64,000 nt of DNA from Streptomyces sp. NRRL WC-3605 (GTDB lineage Bacteria; Actinomycetota; Actinomycetes; Streptomycetales; Streptomycetaceae). A model generated the notes under the pieces. That model made no database searches. It was not told where the DNA came from and worked only from the letters and a program-made list of their open reading frames with translations. Of this stretch, positions 42,109 to 50,116 are shown one piece after another. Each line of letters begins with the position of its first letter. Within the stretch, counting starts at the first letter, position 1. The stretch covers positions 1 to 64,000 of the forward strand of contig NZ_LLZN01000002.1 in the NCBI RefSeq assembly GCF_001509795.1, given 5' to 3'. The position numbers and the translations under genes are program-made.

Positions 42109-43689
42109 TCACGCCCTGTCGCCGGCCTCCAGCACGGCCATGGCGGCGTTGTGGCCGGGCACACCGCTCACGCCTCCCCCGCGCACGGCTCCCGCGCCGC
42201 ACAGCAGGACGTTCGCATGGCGGGTCTCCACACCCCAGCGGCCGGTCGACTCGTCGGCGTAAGGCCAGGACAGGTCCCGGTGGAAGATGTTGCCGCCGGG
42301 CAGGCGCAGGTCCCGCTCCAGGTCGAGGGGCGTCTTCGCCTCGATGCAGGGACGTCCGTCCGCGTCGGTCGCCAGGCAGTCGGCGAGCGGTTCGGCGAGG
42401 TGGGCGTCCAGCTGGGCCAGCGTGGACTTCAGCAGGTCCTCGCGGACCGCGTCGTTGTCCCGCTCGAACAGCCGGGCGGGGGTGTGCAGGCCGAACAGGG
42501 TGAGCGTCTGGTGGCCCTGGTCGACGAGGTCAGGGCCGAGGATCGTCGGGTCCGTCAGCGAGTGGCAGTAGATCTCCGACGGCGGCGCGCCGGGGAGTTC
42601 CCCGGCGGCGGCCTGGGCGTGTGCGGCGGCGAGCTGGCCGTAGCCCTCGGCGATGTGGAAGGTGCCGGAGAACGCCTCACGAGGGTCGACGGAGGTGTCG
42701 CGCAGCCGGGGCAGCCGCTTCAGCAGCATGTTGACCTTCAGCTGGGCGCCCTCGGCGGGCGCCGGGGCCGGGTCGCCGGTGAGGGCGGCCAGCACCTGCG
42801 GCGAGGCGTTCACCAGGACGTGGCGGGCGGCGGCGACACCCTCGCCGTCCGCGGTGCGGTAGGTGACCTCGGCGGTGCGCCCGTCGGTGTCGACGCGCAC
42901 GACCTCGTGGCCGGTGACCAGATCGGCGCCGGCCGCGCGGGCCGCCGCGGCCAGGGCGTCGGTGAGCGCGCCCATGCCGCCGACGGGGACGTCCCAGTCG
43001 CCGGTGCCGCCGCCGATCACGTGGTACAGGAAGCAGCGGTTCTGCTTCAGCGAGGCGTCGTGGGCGTCGGCGAACGTGCCGATGAGGGCGTCCGTGAGGA
43101 CGACGCCCCGCACCAGGTCGTCCTTGAACCGCTCCTCGATCGCGACCCCGACCGGCTCCTCGAAGAGCATCCGCCAGGCGTCGTCGTCCGCCACCCGCCG
43201 GCGCAGCTCGTCGCGGCTCGGGAGCGGTTCGGTGAGGGTCGGGAACACGCGCCGGGCGACCTCGCCGGTCATGCCGTAGAAGCGCTGCCACGCCTCGTAC
43301 TCGCGGTCGCCTCCGGTGAGCCGGGCGAACGCCTCCCGGGTGCGCTCCGGTCCACCGCCGACCAGCAGCCCCGTGGGCCGTCCGTCCCGCTCCACCGGCG
43401 TGTACGAGGAGACGTCCCGCTTGCGGACCCGGAAGCTCAGCCCCAGATCCCGGACGATCTTGTCGGGCAGCAGGCTGACCAGGTAGGAGTAGCGCGACAG
43501 CCGGGCGTCGACCCCGGCGAAGGGGCGCGTGGACACGGCGGCCCCGCCCGTGGTCCCGAGCCGCTCCAGCACCAGCACGGACCGTCCGGCCCGGGCCAGA
43601 TAGGCGGCGGCGACCAGGCCGTTGTGACCTCCGCCGACGATCACGGCGTCGTAGGTGCGGTGTCCCGGGCGTGCGTCGTGTGCAGGCAT
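42109..43689 (-). CDS. CrtI/PYROXD2-like FAD-dependent oxidoreductase
   Basis: A 526-residue flavoprotein of the phytoene-desaturase-related NAD(P)/FAD oxidoreductases. The dinucleotide fold is DAVIVGGGHNGLVAAAYLARAG near residue 15, with acidic end LVLERL and the GG doublet TTGGAAVSTRPF. The central substrate domain includes VGGMGALTDALAAAARAAGA near 270. The C-terminal FAD motif is LLCGAGAVRGGGVSGVPGHNAA near 500. There are no carotenoid genes nearby, so a desaturase function is not implied. The closest common label is PYROXD2-like. Start: ATG 43689 is preferred; a GTG at 43716 in the same frame would add nine residues including a rare TTA leucine codon (43699-43701) and would make the gene bldA-dependent. 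Confidence 0.82.
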   Translation of the reverse strand: MPAHDARPGHRTYDAVIVGGGHNGLVAAAYLARAGRSVLVLERLGTTGGAAVSTRPFAGVDARLSRYSYLVSLLPDKIVRDLGLSFRVRKRDVSSYTPVERDGRPTGLLVGGGPERTREAFARLTGGDREYEAWQRFYGMTGEVARRVFPTLTEPLPSRDELRRRVADDDAWRMLFEEPVGVAIEERFKDDLVRGVVLTDALIGTFADAHDASLKQNRCFLYHVIGGGTGDWDVPVGGMGALTDALAAAARAAGADLVTGHEVVRVDTDGRTAEVTYRTADGEGVAAARHVLVNASPQVLAALTGDPAPAPAEGAQLKVNMLLKRLPRLRDTSVDPREAFSGTFHIAEGYGQLAAAHAQAAAGELPGAPPSEIYCHSLTDPTILGPDLVDQGHQTLTLFGLHTPARLFERDNDAVREDLLKSTLAQLDAHLAEPLADCLATDADGRPCIEAKTPLDLERDLRLPGGNIFHRDLSWPYADESTGRWGVETRHANVLLCGAGAVRGGGVSGVPGHNAAMAVLEAGDRA

Positions 43690-43743
43690 GGTCCTTGGTA
43701 ACACGGGGTGATCCACTGCGGCCAGGGCTGGGGCGCGCCCGGG

Positions 43744-45963
43744 TCACCGGCCCTCGGCCACCCGCTGCCGGCGCAGCACCGCCACCCGGCGGTACAGCTC
43801 GGCCGCCTCCGTGGCGCGGCCGAGCTGGTCCAGGCAGTGGGCCTCGTCGTTGCGGCTGGCGAGGGTGTCGGGGTGGCCGGCGCCCAGGACGCGTTCCCGG
43901 GCCTCGGCCACCCGGTGGTACTCGGACAGCGCGTCCGGCCAGCGGCCCAGCCAGCCCAGGCCGACGGCGACCTCGCGACGGCTGACCAGGGTGTCCGGGT
44001 GGTCGGCGCCGAGGACGCGCTCGCGGATCGCGCACACGTCGCGGGCCTCGGCGAGCGCCTCCTCCCAGCGGCCCAGCCGGCCCAGGTTGACGCCGAGGCC
44101 GTGGCGGGCCCGCAGGGTCTCGGGGTGGGCTGGGCCGTGCACCCGGGTGCGGTCGTCGACGAGGACGCGGTAGAGCTGGAGCGCCTCCGCGCCGCGGCCG
44201 AGCCGCCCGAGGCTGATGCCGACCTCGTAGCGGGCGGCGAGGGTGTCGGGGTGGTCCGGGCCGAGGGTGTGGGCGCGGGCGTCGGCGACCTCGCGGTAGG
44301 TCTGGAGCGCCTCCGTCCAGCGTCCGAGCTGGCCGAGCGCGTAGGCGACCTCGTAGCGGGTGACCAGGGTGTCGGGGTGGTCCGGGCCGAGGACGCGGGC
44401 GCGGGCGGCGGCGACCTCCTCGGCCATGCGGTGGGAGTCCTCGAGCCGGCCGAGTCTGCTGAGGTTGAAGGCGAGGTTGTGGCGGCAGCGCAGGGTGTCG
44501 GGGTGGTCGGCGCCCATCGCGCGCACCCGGTCGGCCAGCACCGACGCGTAGACCTGGTGGGCGTCGACGTGCCGGCCCAACTGGCCCAGGACGTAGGCCA
44601 TCTCCTGGCGGGCGGCGAGCGTGTCCGGGTGGTCCGCGCCGAGCGCGAGGCTGCGGGCGCGGGCGACGTGCTTGTACTCGCGCAGCGCGTCGGCGGCGCG
44701 GCCGGTGCGGCTGAGGGTGAAGGCCAGTTCGTAGCGGCTGGCGAGGGTGTCGGGGTGGTCGGGGCCGAGGAGGTGTTCGCGTTCGGCGGCCACCGCCCGG
44801 TGCACCTCACGGGCCTCCGTCCAGCGGCCGACGCGGCCCAGGCTCAGCCCGGCGTCGTGCCGTCCGGCCAGCGCGGTGAGCGTGCCCGCCGAGGGAACGG
44901 GCTTCGCGCCCGCGGCGCCGGAGGGCCGCGGGATCCACTCGCCGGTGAGACCGGCCGCGGCGTCCGGGGGTGTGCTGCGCGGTCCGGTGCCGGTGGCCTT
45001 GTGGCCGGTGGTCATGCCCCGGGTCCAGGACGGCAGGCGGGGGGCGCGGCCGGCGGGCCGCTCGGGGTCGGCCGGCGGACGGGCGGTCACCATCGTGGGC
45101 ACGTACGCCGGTGTGGTGCGGCCGAGGCTGATGCGGCGGCCCAGTTCGCGTCCGTCGGGCGGGCGTTCCTCGGGGCGTTTGGCGAGCAGGTCGAGGATGA
45201 CGCGCTCCAGGTACTCGGGGAGGTCGGCGCGGTGGCCGCGCGGCGGCCGGGGCGGGGTGTCGCGGTGGCCGACGAGGACCGCCCAGGGGTCGTCGAGGTC
45301 GAACGGCGGGACGCCGGTGGCGATCTCGTACAGCACACAGCCCAGGGAGTACAGGTCGCTGCGCTGGTCGACGTCCTCGCCGCCTATCTGCTCCGGCGAC
45401 ATGTAGTGGGGGGTGCCCATCGCGACACCGGTGCCGGTGAGCCGGGAGGTGAACCCGACGTCCTGGGCGAGGCGGGCTATGCCGAAGTCGCAGATCTTCA
45501 CGGTGCCGTCGGCGACACGCATGATGTTCGCCGGTTTGAGGTCGCGGTGCACGATGCCCTGCTGGTGGGTGTAGGCGAGGGCGGCGGCGACCTGCTCGGC
45601 GATGTCGACGACGTCGGCGACGGGCAGCGGGTGGTGCTTGTTGTCCTCCAGGAGCTGGCTGAGGTTGCTGCCCTCCAGCAGTTCCATCACCAGGAACAGC
45701 ACGCCGTCGGCCTCGCCGAAGTCGTGGACGACGGTGACCCCGCGGTGCTGGAGCGCGGCCGCGACCTGGGCCTCCCGGCGGAACCGCTCCCGCAGGACCC
45801 GCATGAAGGACGGGTCGTGGTGCGGCCCCAGCGGATTGAGGCACTTGACGGCCACGCGCCGGCCCAGGGACTCGTCCCGTGCCTTCCAGACCTCGCCCAT
45901 ACCGCCCCGCCCGATCGGTTCGAGCAGCCGGTACCGGCCCTGGATCAGCCTGCTTTCCCCCAT
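43744..45963 (-). CDS. Ser/Thr protein kinase with eight C-terminal TPRs
   Basis: A 739-residue soluble kinase. The kinase domain covers about residues 10-270: GRGGMGEV near 19, VAVKCL Lys near 38, HRDLKPANIM near 140, DFGIAR near 160, and SPEQ near 183. A basic Pro-rich linker of about 100 residues follows. From about residue 370 to the end are eight copies of a 42-residue TPR of the kinesin light-chain/NB-ARC type, each with a GxDHPDTL core. There is no membrane segment, unlike PknB. TPRs likely bind a protein partner or substrate. The repeat is also exact at the DNA level (126-bp period). It starts at ATG 45963 with a poor ribosome site; the open frame continues upstream inside the DUF2236 gene. 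Confidence 0.9.
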   Translation of the reverse strand: MGESRLIQGRYRLLEPIGRGGMGEVWKARDESLGRRVAVKCLNPLGPHHDPSFMRVLRERFRREAQVAAALQHRGVTVVHDFGEADGVLFLVMELLEGSNLSQLLEDNKHHPLPVADVVDIAEQVAAALAYTHQQGIVHRDLKPANIMRVADGTVKICDFGIARLAQDVGFTSRLTGTGVAMGTPHYMSPEQIGGEDVDQRSDLYSLGCVLYEIATGVPPFDLDDPWAVLVGHRDTPPRPPRGHRADLPEYLERVILDLLAKRPEERPPDGRELGRRISLGRTTPAYVPTMVTARPPADPERPAGRAPRLPSWTRGMTTGHKATGTGPRSTPPDAAAGLTGEWIPRPSGAAGAKPVPSAGTLTALAGRHDAGLSLGRVGRWTEAREVHRAVAAEREHLLGPDHPDTLASRYELAFTLSRTGRAADALREYKHVARARSLALGADHPDTLAARQEMAYVLGQLGRHVDAHQVYASVLADRVRAMGADHPDTLRCRHNLAFNLSRLGRLEDSHRMAEEVAAARARVLGPDHPDTLVTRYEVAYALGQLGRWTEALQTYREVADARAHTLGPDHPDTLAARYEVGISLGRLGRGAEALQLYRVLVDDRTRVHGPAHPETLRARHGLGVNLGRLGRWEEALAEARDVCAIRERVLGADHPDTLVSRREVAVGLGWLGRWPDALSEYHRVAEARERVLGAGHPDTLASRNDEAHCLDQLGRATEAAELYRRVAVLRRQRVAEGR
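43861..44768. repeat. Eight 126-bp tandem repeats encoding the TPRs
   Basis: A core reading like GAGGGTGTCGGGGTGGTC starts at 43861, 43987, 44113, 44239 and so on at exactly 126-base steps up to about 44750. Each encodes one TPR of the kinase. Near-identity at the DNA level implies recent duplication or gene conversion and makes repeat number prone to change. Confidence 0.85.
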
Positions 45964-46018
45964 CTGCCGCGCTCGCCCCCCGTATGGTCCGCCCTCCCGG
46001 CTCGTCCAGTATGGCGGG

Positions 46019-46861
46019 CTATCGCCCGAGTTTGTACGGTGCCGGGCGGGCGCCGGGGCCGAGCCGGTCCATGGCGCGCAGGATGTGTTTGGGCGGGAGT
46101 TGCCAGCGCAGACGTGCGGGAACACGGCGCAGCACGGTGCCCGTGGCACGCAACCGGCGGGTGACGACGGCGGGTTCCGGGGCCGGCCGTCCGTACAGGT
46201 CGTGGGCGTACGGCGGCAGAGCGGCGTACGCGAGCCGGGCCACGCGCCGCCACAGCACCTCGCGCGCCGGGACGAGCAGGGGGTGCGTCGGCGGACGGAG
46301 CAGGAAGTCGTCCACGACGCGTGCCTCGGGTCCGCAGGACAGCTCGGGACGCACGGTCTCGAAGTACGCCGCCATCTCCTCCCGGTCGCCGGGTACGGAG
46401 TCGGGGTCCAGGCCCACCAGGCGGGCGCTGACCCGGTGTTCGGCGATGTACCGGTCGGCCTGCGCGTCGGTGAGCGGGAAGCCGGAGCGGCGGGCGACCT
46501 GGAGGTAGGAGTCGATCTCGGCGCAGTGCACCCACAGCAGCAGCGCGGGCTCGTCGACCCCGTACCGCTCGCCGGTGCCGGGGTCGGTGGCGCCGAGCAT
46601 GCTGTGGATCCGCCGGACCCGGGCGCCGGCCTTCTCGGCGGCCTCCGTGGTGCCGTAGGTGGTGGTGCCGACGAAGTCGGCGGTGCGCAGCAGCCGGCCC
46701 CAGGCATCCCGGCGGAAGTCGGAGTTCTGCAGGACACCGCGCACCGCGCGCGGGTGCAGTGCCTGGAGGTAGAGGGCACGGATGCCGGCGACCCACATCA
46801 TGGGGTCGCCGTGCAGCTGCCAGGTGACCGAGTGCGGCGTGAACAGCCCGGGATCGCCCAT
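46019..46861 (-). CDS. DUF2236 / MpaB-family oxygenase
   Basis: A 280-residue member of the DUF2236 family (oxygenase MpaB, latex-clearing-protein-like heme fold). Typical features are the opening HSVTWQLHGDPMMWVAGIRALYLQALHPRAVRGV (residues about 11-43), with the conserved HGDP and QALHPRA segments, LLLWVHCAEIDSYLQV near 107, and DRYIAEHRVSARLVGLD near 138. Members bind heme b and some attack C=C bonds with oxygen. It is nine bases downstream of the acyl-CoA dehydrogenase gene, so the two are an operon under the KstR-type box. The role in lipid or steroid breakdown is inferred. Confidence 0.85.
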   Translation of the reverse strand: MGDPGLFTPHSVTWQLHGDPMMWVAGIRALYLQALHPRAVRGVLQNSDFRRDAWGRLLRTADFVGTTTYGTTEAAEKAGARVRRIHSMLGATDPGTGERYGVDEPALLLWVHCAEIDSYLQVARRSGFPLTDAQADRYIAEHRVSARLVGLDPDSVPGDREEMAAYFETVRPELSCGPEARVVDDFLLRPPTHPLLVPAREVLWRRVARLAYAALPPYAHDLYGRPAPEPAVVTRRLRATGTVLRRVPARLRWQLPPKHILRAMDRLGPGARPAPYKLGR

Positions 46862-46870
46862 ACCGGCAGG

Positions 46871-48046
46871 TTAACGCCGCACCCGCGGCATCCCCAGCCC
46901 GATCCAGGCGATGATCTCGCGCTGGATCTCGTTGTTGCCGCCGCCGAAGGTGAAGATGACGGCCGAGCGGTAGCCGCGTTCCAGTTCGCCCCGCAGGACG
47001 GCGCCCGCCGAGCCCTCCTTCAGGGCGCCGGGGGCGGCGGTGACCTCCATCAGCCAGGCGTAGGCGTCGCGGCGGGCCTCGGAGCCGTAGACCTTGACGG
47101 CGGAGGCGTCCTGCGGGGTGAGGCTGCCGTCCTCGACGGCGCTGACCATCTTCCAGTTCAGCAGCCTGAGGGCGTCGAGGCGGGTGTGCGTCTGCGCGAG
47201 GCGGCGGCGCACCCAGGGCAGGTCGATCACCCGGCGGCCGTCGGCGAGCTTGGTCTCCATGGCCCAGCGCTGGACGTCGTGCAGGGCGCGGACGGCCATG
47301 GTGCCGTGGGCGGCGAGGGTGACGCGTTCGTGGTTGAGCTGGTTGGTGATCAGGCGCCAGCCCTGGTTCTCCTCTCCGACGCGGCGGGAGACGGGAACGC
47401 GGATGTTCTCGTAGTGGCTGGCCGTGGTGTCGTGGGAGGCGAGGGTGTGGATGAGGGTGCAGGAGTAGCCGGGGTCGCTGGTCGGCACCAGGAGCATGGT
47501 GATGCCCTTGTGCGGCGGGGCGTCCGGGTCGGTGCGCACCGCCAGCCACACCCAGTCGGCGGTGTCGCCGTTGGTCGTCCAGATCTTCTGCCCGTCGACG
47601 ACGTAGTGGTCGCCGTCGCGGACCGCGCGGGTGCGCAACGCGGCCAGGTCGGTGCCGGCCTCGGGTTCGCTGTATCCGATGGCGAAGTCGATGTCGCCCG
47701 AGAGGATTCTCGGCAGGAAGAACGCCTTCTGCTCGTCCGTGCCGTACCGCATGATCGTCGGCCCGACGGTGTTGAGCGCCATGAGCGGCAGCGGGACGCC
47801 GGCCTGCGCGGCCTCGTCGAAGAAGACGAACTGCTCGACGGCGGTCAGTCCGCGTCCGCCGTACTCCTCGGGCCAGCCGACGCCGAGCCAGCCGTCCGCC
47901 CCGAGCCGCCGGATCGTGGCCCGGTAGTGCCGCTTCTGGGCGGCGTGGTCGCCGGGCGGGATGGGGTTGTCCGGCACCAACGTGGCGAAGTAGGCGCGCA
48001 GTTCGCTGCGCAGCCGCTGCTGCTCGGGCGTGTATGCGAGGTGCAC
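46871..48046 (-). CDS. Acyl-CoA dehydrogenase (FadE family)
   Basis: A 391-residue flavoprotein. The FAD/substrate segments are FAIGYSEPEAGTDLAALRTRAVRDGDHYVVDGQKIWTTN (about 120-158) and the C-terminal FTFGGGNNEIQREIIAWIGLG (about 368-388). In the classical short/medium-chain enzymes the catalytic Glu falls in a YEG motif before the QIQR; here that position reads Gly (GGGNNEIQR). This occurs in steroid-type FadE enzymes that use a Glu elsewhere or pair with another subunit. GTG 48046 with GGAGG upstream starts it. The 14-bp KstR-type palindrome at 48090-48103 sits 43 bases upstream. It heads the operon with DUF2236. Confidence 0.88.
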   Translation of the reverse strand: MHLAYTPEQQRLRSELRAYFATLVPDNPIPPGDHAAQKRHYRATIRRLGADGWLGVGWPEEYGGRGLTAVEQFVFFDEAAQAGVPLPLMALNTVGPTIMRYGTDEQKAFFLPRILSGDIDFAIGYSEPEAGTDLAALRTRAVRDGDHYVVDGQKIWTTNGDTADWVWLAVRTDPDAPPHKGITMLLVPTSDPGYSCTLIHTLASHDTTASHYENIRVPVSRRVGEENQGWRLITNQLNHERVTLAAHGTMAVRALHDVQRWAMETKLADGRRVIDLPWVRRRLAQTHTRLDALRLLNWKMVSAVEDGSLTPQDASAVKVYGSEARRDAYAWLMEVTAAPGALKEGSAGAVLRGELERGYRSAVIFTFGGGNNEIQREIIAWIGLGMPRVRR

Positions 48047-48089
48047 GGCGCCTCCAGGCTCCCAGGGCTGGTCCTGACGGCGCACACCG

Positions 48090-48103
48090 TAGAACGTGTT
48101 CCA
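48090..48103. promoter_or_regulatory. KstR-type operator
   Basis: TAGAACGTGTTCCA matches the KstR consensus TNNAACNNGTTNNA at all eight fixed positions and resembles the classical mycobacterial box TAGAACNNGTTCTA. It lies 43 bases upstream of the acyl-CoA dehydrogenase start, where a repressor should act. Confidence 0.6.
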
Positions 48104-48152
48104 GAAATAGGGAATGGCAAGGAGGGCCCGCGATCCGTGCGAGGGGCGGGTC

Positions 48153-48536
48153 TCAGACGAGCAGCGCCATGAAGTCGGTGCAGGCCCGGGCGCACGCGCG
48201 GCAGGCCAGGGCGGTCTCCTCCGCCTCCGGGTGCCGCTCGAAGACGTGCGCGCTCTCCAGGCAGACCGTACGGGTCCACTCCAGCTGCATGCGCAGCGTG
48301 TCCTCGGCGTCCTCGTCGAAGTGGCCGTGGTCGGACAGCATCCGGCAGGTCGCGTCGCAGACCTCGGCGCACAGGATGCCCTTGCGGCGCAGCAGTTCGT
48401 GGTCCTCGGCCGCGTCCGGGTCGACGAGGCTGGCGCGCAGGGCGCACGCCCGGGCGCACTCCGTGCAGGCCTGCGCACAGGTGAACCGGTCCTCCAGGAA
48501 CCGGACGAGTTCTTGCTGCGATGCCGTCGATGTCAC
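48153..48536 (-). CDS. Cys-rich four-helix-bundle copper-binding protein
   Basis: A 127-residue protein with eleven cysteines placed on helices: CAQACTECARAC near residue 20, CAEVCDATC near 57, one in RTVCLES and CRACARAC near 113. This is the pattern of four-helix-bundle copper storage (Csp3-like) or DUF326 proteins, which hold many Cu(I) ions inside the bundle. No signal peptide is seen, consistent with a cytosolic copper store. GTG 48536 is preferred because similarity to family members begins just after it; an ATG at 48584 would add 16 residues. It is divergent from the DUF6479 gene. Confidence 0.8.
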   Translation of the reverse strand: MTSTASQQELVRFLEDRFTCAQACTECARACALRASLVDPDAAEDHELLRRKGILCAEVCDATCRMLSDHGHFDEDAEDTLRMQLEWTRTVCLESAHVFERHPEAEETALACRACARACTDFMALLV

Positions 48537-48630
48537 GGTGGCCGGGTAGCCCCGCCCGTACGGCGTCAAACCCACGCCCGGCATCGGCGGCGGCCTGGTT
48601 CACCCGGGGTTCCGGGGGTACACGCGGGCC

Positions 48631-48987
48631 ATGAACATCGCATCGACGGACATCGCCGCATCGGGTGCCCTGGGTATCGGACTGGCCGTGGTCGGCCTGG
48701 TGCTCGTGGTGCTGCTCATCGGCGCCTTCGCCCTGGGGGTGCGCTCCAAGCGCAGGGAACCTCCCCGCCCCCGCCCCGAGGAACAGCCCCGGCTGCCCGC
48801 GGACGGCCCGGTCCACGAGATCCGGGAGAACCGCGAGCCCGACGAGGTGCCCCGCAGCGACCAGCGCCTGACCCCGCACGAGATGCCCGGGAGCGGCAAC
48901 GTCTCCTCCCGCGGCAGCGACGTCGAGGGGCGGCCCCGGTGGGACGAGGGCCGCAGCGGCTCTTTCGGCAGCGGCGGCTCGGGCTGA
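48631..48987 (+). CDS. DUF6479-type single-pass membrane protein
   Basis: A 118-residue protein with a short N terminus, one hydrophobic helix (about residues 13-36) and a long charged, proline- and arginine-rich tail ending in a Gly/Ser-rich stretch (GSFGSGGSG). This layout matches the uncharacterised DUF6479 family of streptomycetes. The tail includes the repeated-looking segment EIRENREPDEVPRSDQRL. Its function is unknown. The ATG has no strong Shine-Dalgarno. It is separated by a 308-bp gap holding a terminator from ppk2. Confidence 0.65.
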   Translation: MNIASTDIAASGALGIGLAVVGLVLVVLLIGAFALGVRSKRREPPRPRPEEQPRLPADGPVHEIRENREPDEVPRSDQRLTPHEMPGSGNVSSRGSDVEGRPRWDEGRSGSFGSGGSG

Positions 48988-49157
48988 CGCCCGTCCCGTC
49001 CGCGCCGGACACGGGTGTGCCGGGCGCCCCGCGCCCCGACAGCTGCGCGGGGTCCCCGGTGTCGCCCGTCACCACGCCGCAGCCCTTCGGGCCTCCGCCG
49101 CACGGCACGCCCGGCCGGCGGGGCCGCCCGGAGGGCGATCGCGCATGACAGTCCGTC

Positions 49158-49199
49158 GCGACGGCGCGGACCTCCGGTACACCCGGGGTCCGCGCCGTC
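49158..49199. terminator. Strong hairpin in the DUF6479-ppk2 gap
   Basis: CGACGGCGCGGACC at 49158-49171 pairs perfectly over 14 bp with its complement at 49186-49199; the 14-base loop contains a further CCGG pairing. The 308-bp gap 48988-49295 shows no gene, and the hairpin probably ends the DUF6479 transcript. Confidence 0.75.
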
Positions 49200-49295
49200 G
49201 TCGTGCACCGCACCGGGCGTGCCCGGCGTGCGCCCGGCGACCCCGGTCAGTACGGTGCAGTTCCGGTGTCCGGGATCGGGTAGTGGGGAGACGCC

Positions 49296-50099
49296 ATGTC
49301 CGGCGACAAGACGGGGAAACTGCCGCGCAAGACGTACGAGAAGGAGCTGCTGCGGCTGCAGACGGAGCTGGTGAGGCTCCAGGAGTGGGTGCGCGCCGAG
49401 GGAGCCCGGCTGGTCGTGGTCTTCGAGGGCCGGGACGCGGCGGGCAAGGGCGGCACCATCAAGCGCGTCACGGAGCATCTCAACCCCCGGGTGGCCCGGA
49501 TCGCGGCGCTGCCCCGGCCGACCGAGCGCCAGCGCACCCAGTGGTACTTCCAGCGGTACATCGAGCATCTACCGGCGGCCGGTGAGATCGTGCTGTTCGA
49601 CCGCAGCTGGTACAACCGCGCGGGCGTCGAGCACGTCATGGGGTTCTGCACCAAGGAGGAGTACCAGCTCTTCCTGCGCCAGTGCCCGCTGTTCGAGCGG
49701 ATGCTGGTGGAGGACGGCGTCCTGCTGCGCAAGTACTGGTTCTCGGTGAGCGACGAGGAGCAGCAGGAGCGCTTCCGGCGGCGTCTGGAGGACCCGCTGC
49801 GCCGCTGGAAGCTGTCCCCGATGGACCTGGAGTCGATCAGCCGCTGGGAGGACTACTCCCGGGCCAAGGACGAGATGATGGTCCACACCGACATCACCGA
49901 GGCCCCCTGGTACGTCGTGGAGAGCGACGACAAGCGGCGGGCCCGGGTGAACATGATCGCCCACCTGCTGCAGTCCGTGCCCTACGGCGACGTCCCCCCG
50001 CCGGTCTTCGAGCTGCCCGAGCGGCCGGAGTCGACCGGCTACCAGCGCCCGCCGCGCGAGCTGCGCACCTACGTCCCGGACCACGCCGCCGGGCTCTAG
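49296..50099 (+). CDS. ppk2: Polyphosphate kinase 2
   Basis: A 267-residue class I PPK2, which moves phosphate between polyphosphate and nucleoside diphosphates, mainly making GTP/ATP from polyP. Walker A GRDAAGKGG lies near residue 46, the DRSWYNRAGVE Walker B/lid segment near 103, and WKLSPMDLESISRWEDYSRAKDEMM near 170-195. Length (single-domain) matches class I. ATG 49296 has GGGGAG 7 bases upstream. It is followed after 17 bases by the convergent universal stress protein gene. The stress context, with two Usp genes in the window, agrees with polyP use in energy limitation. Confidence 0.93.
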   Translation: MSGDKTGKLPRKTYEKELLRLQTELVRLQEWVRAEGARLVVVFEGRDAAGKGGTIKRVTEHLNPRVARIAALPRPTERQRTQWYFQRYIEHLPAAGEIVLFDRSWYNRAGVEHVMGFCTKEEYQLFLRQCPLFERMLVEDGVLLRKYWFSVSDEEQQERFRRRLEDPLRRWKLSPMDLESISRWEDYSRAKDEMMVHTDITEAPWYVVESDDKRRARVNMIAHLLQSVPYGDVPPPVFELPERPESTGYQRPPRELRTYVPDHAAGL

Positions 50100-50116
50100 G
50101 AATCGTCAGACACCCC

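Noticed and set aside
42109..43689. Phytoene desaturase (crtI) for carotenoid synthesis
   Set aside because: No crtE, crtB or crtU genes nearby; the sequence fits the broader PYROXD2-like group.
43861..44768. CRISPR-like array of regular repeats
   Set aside because: The repeats encode TPRs in frame and have no unique spacers.
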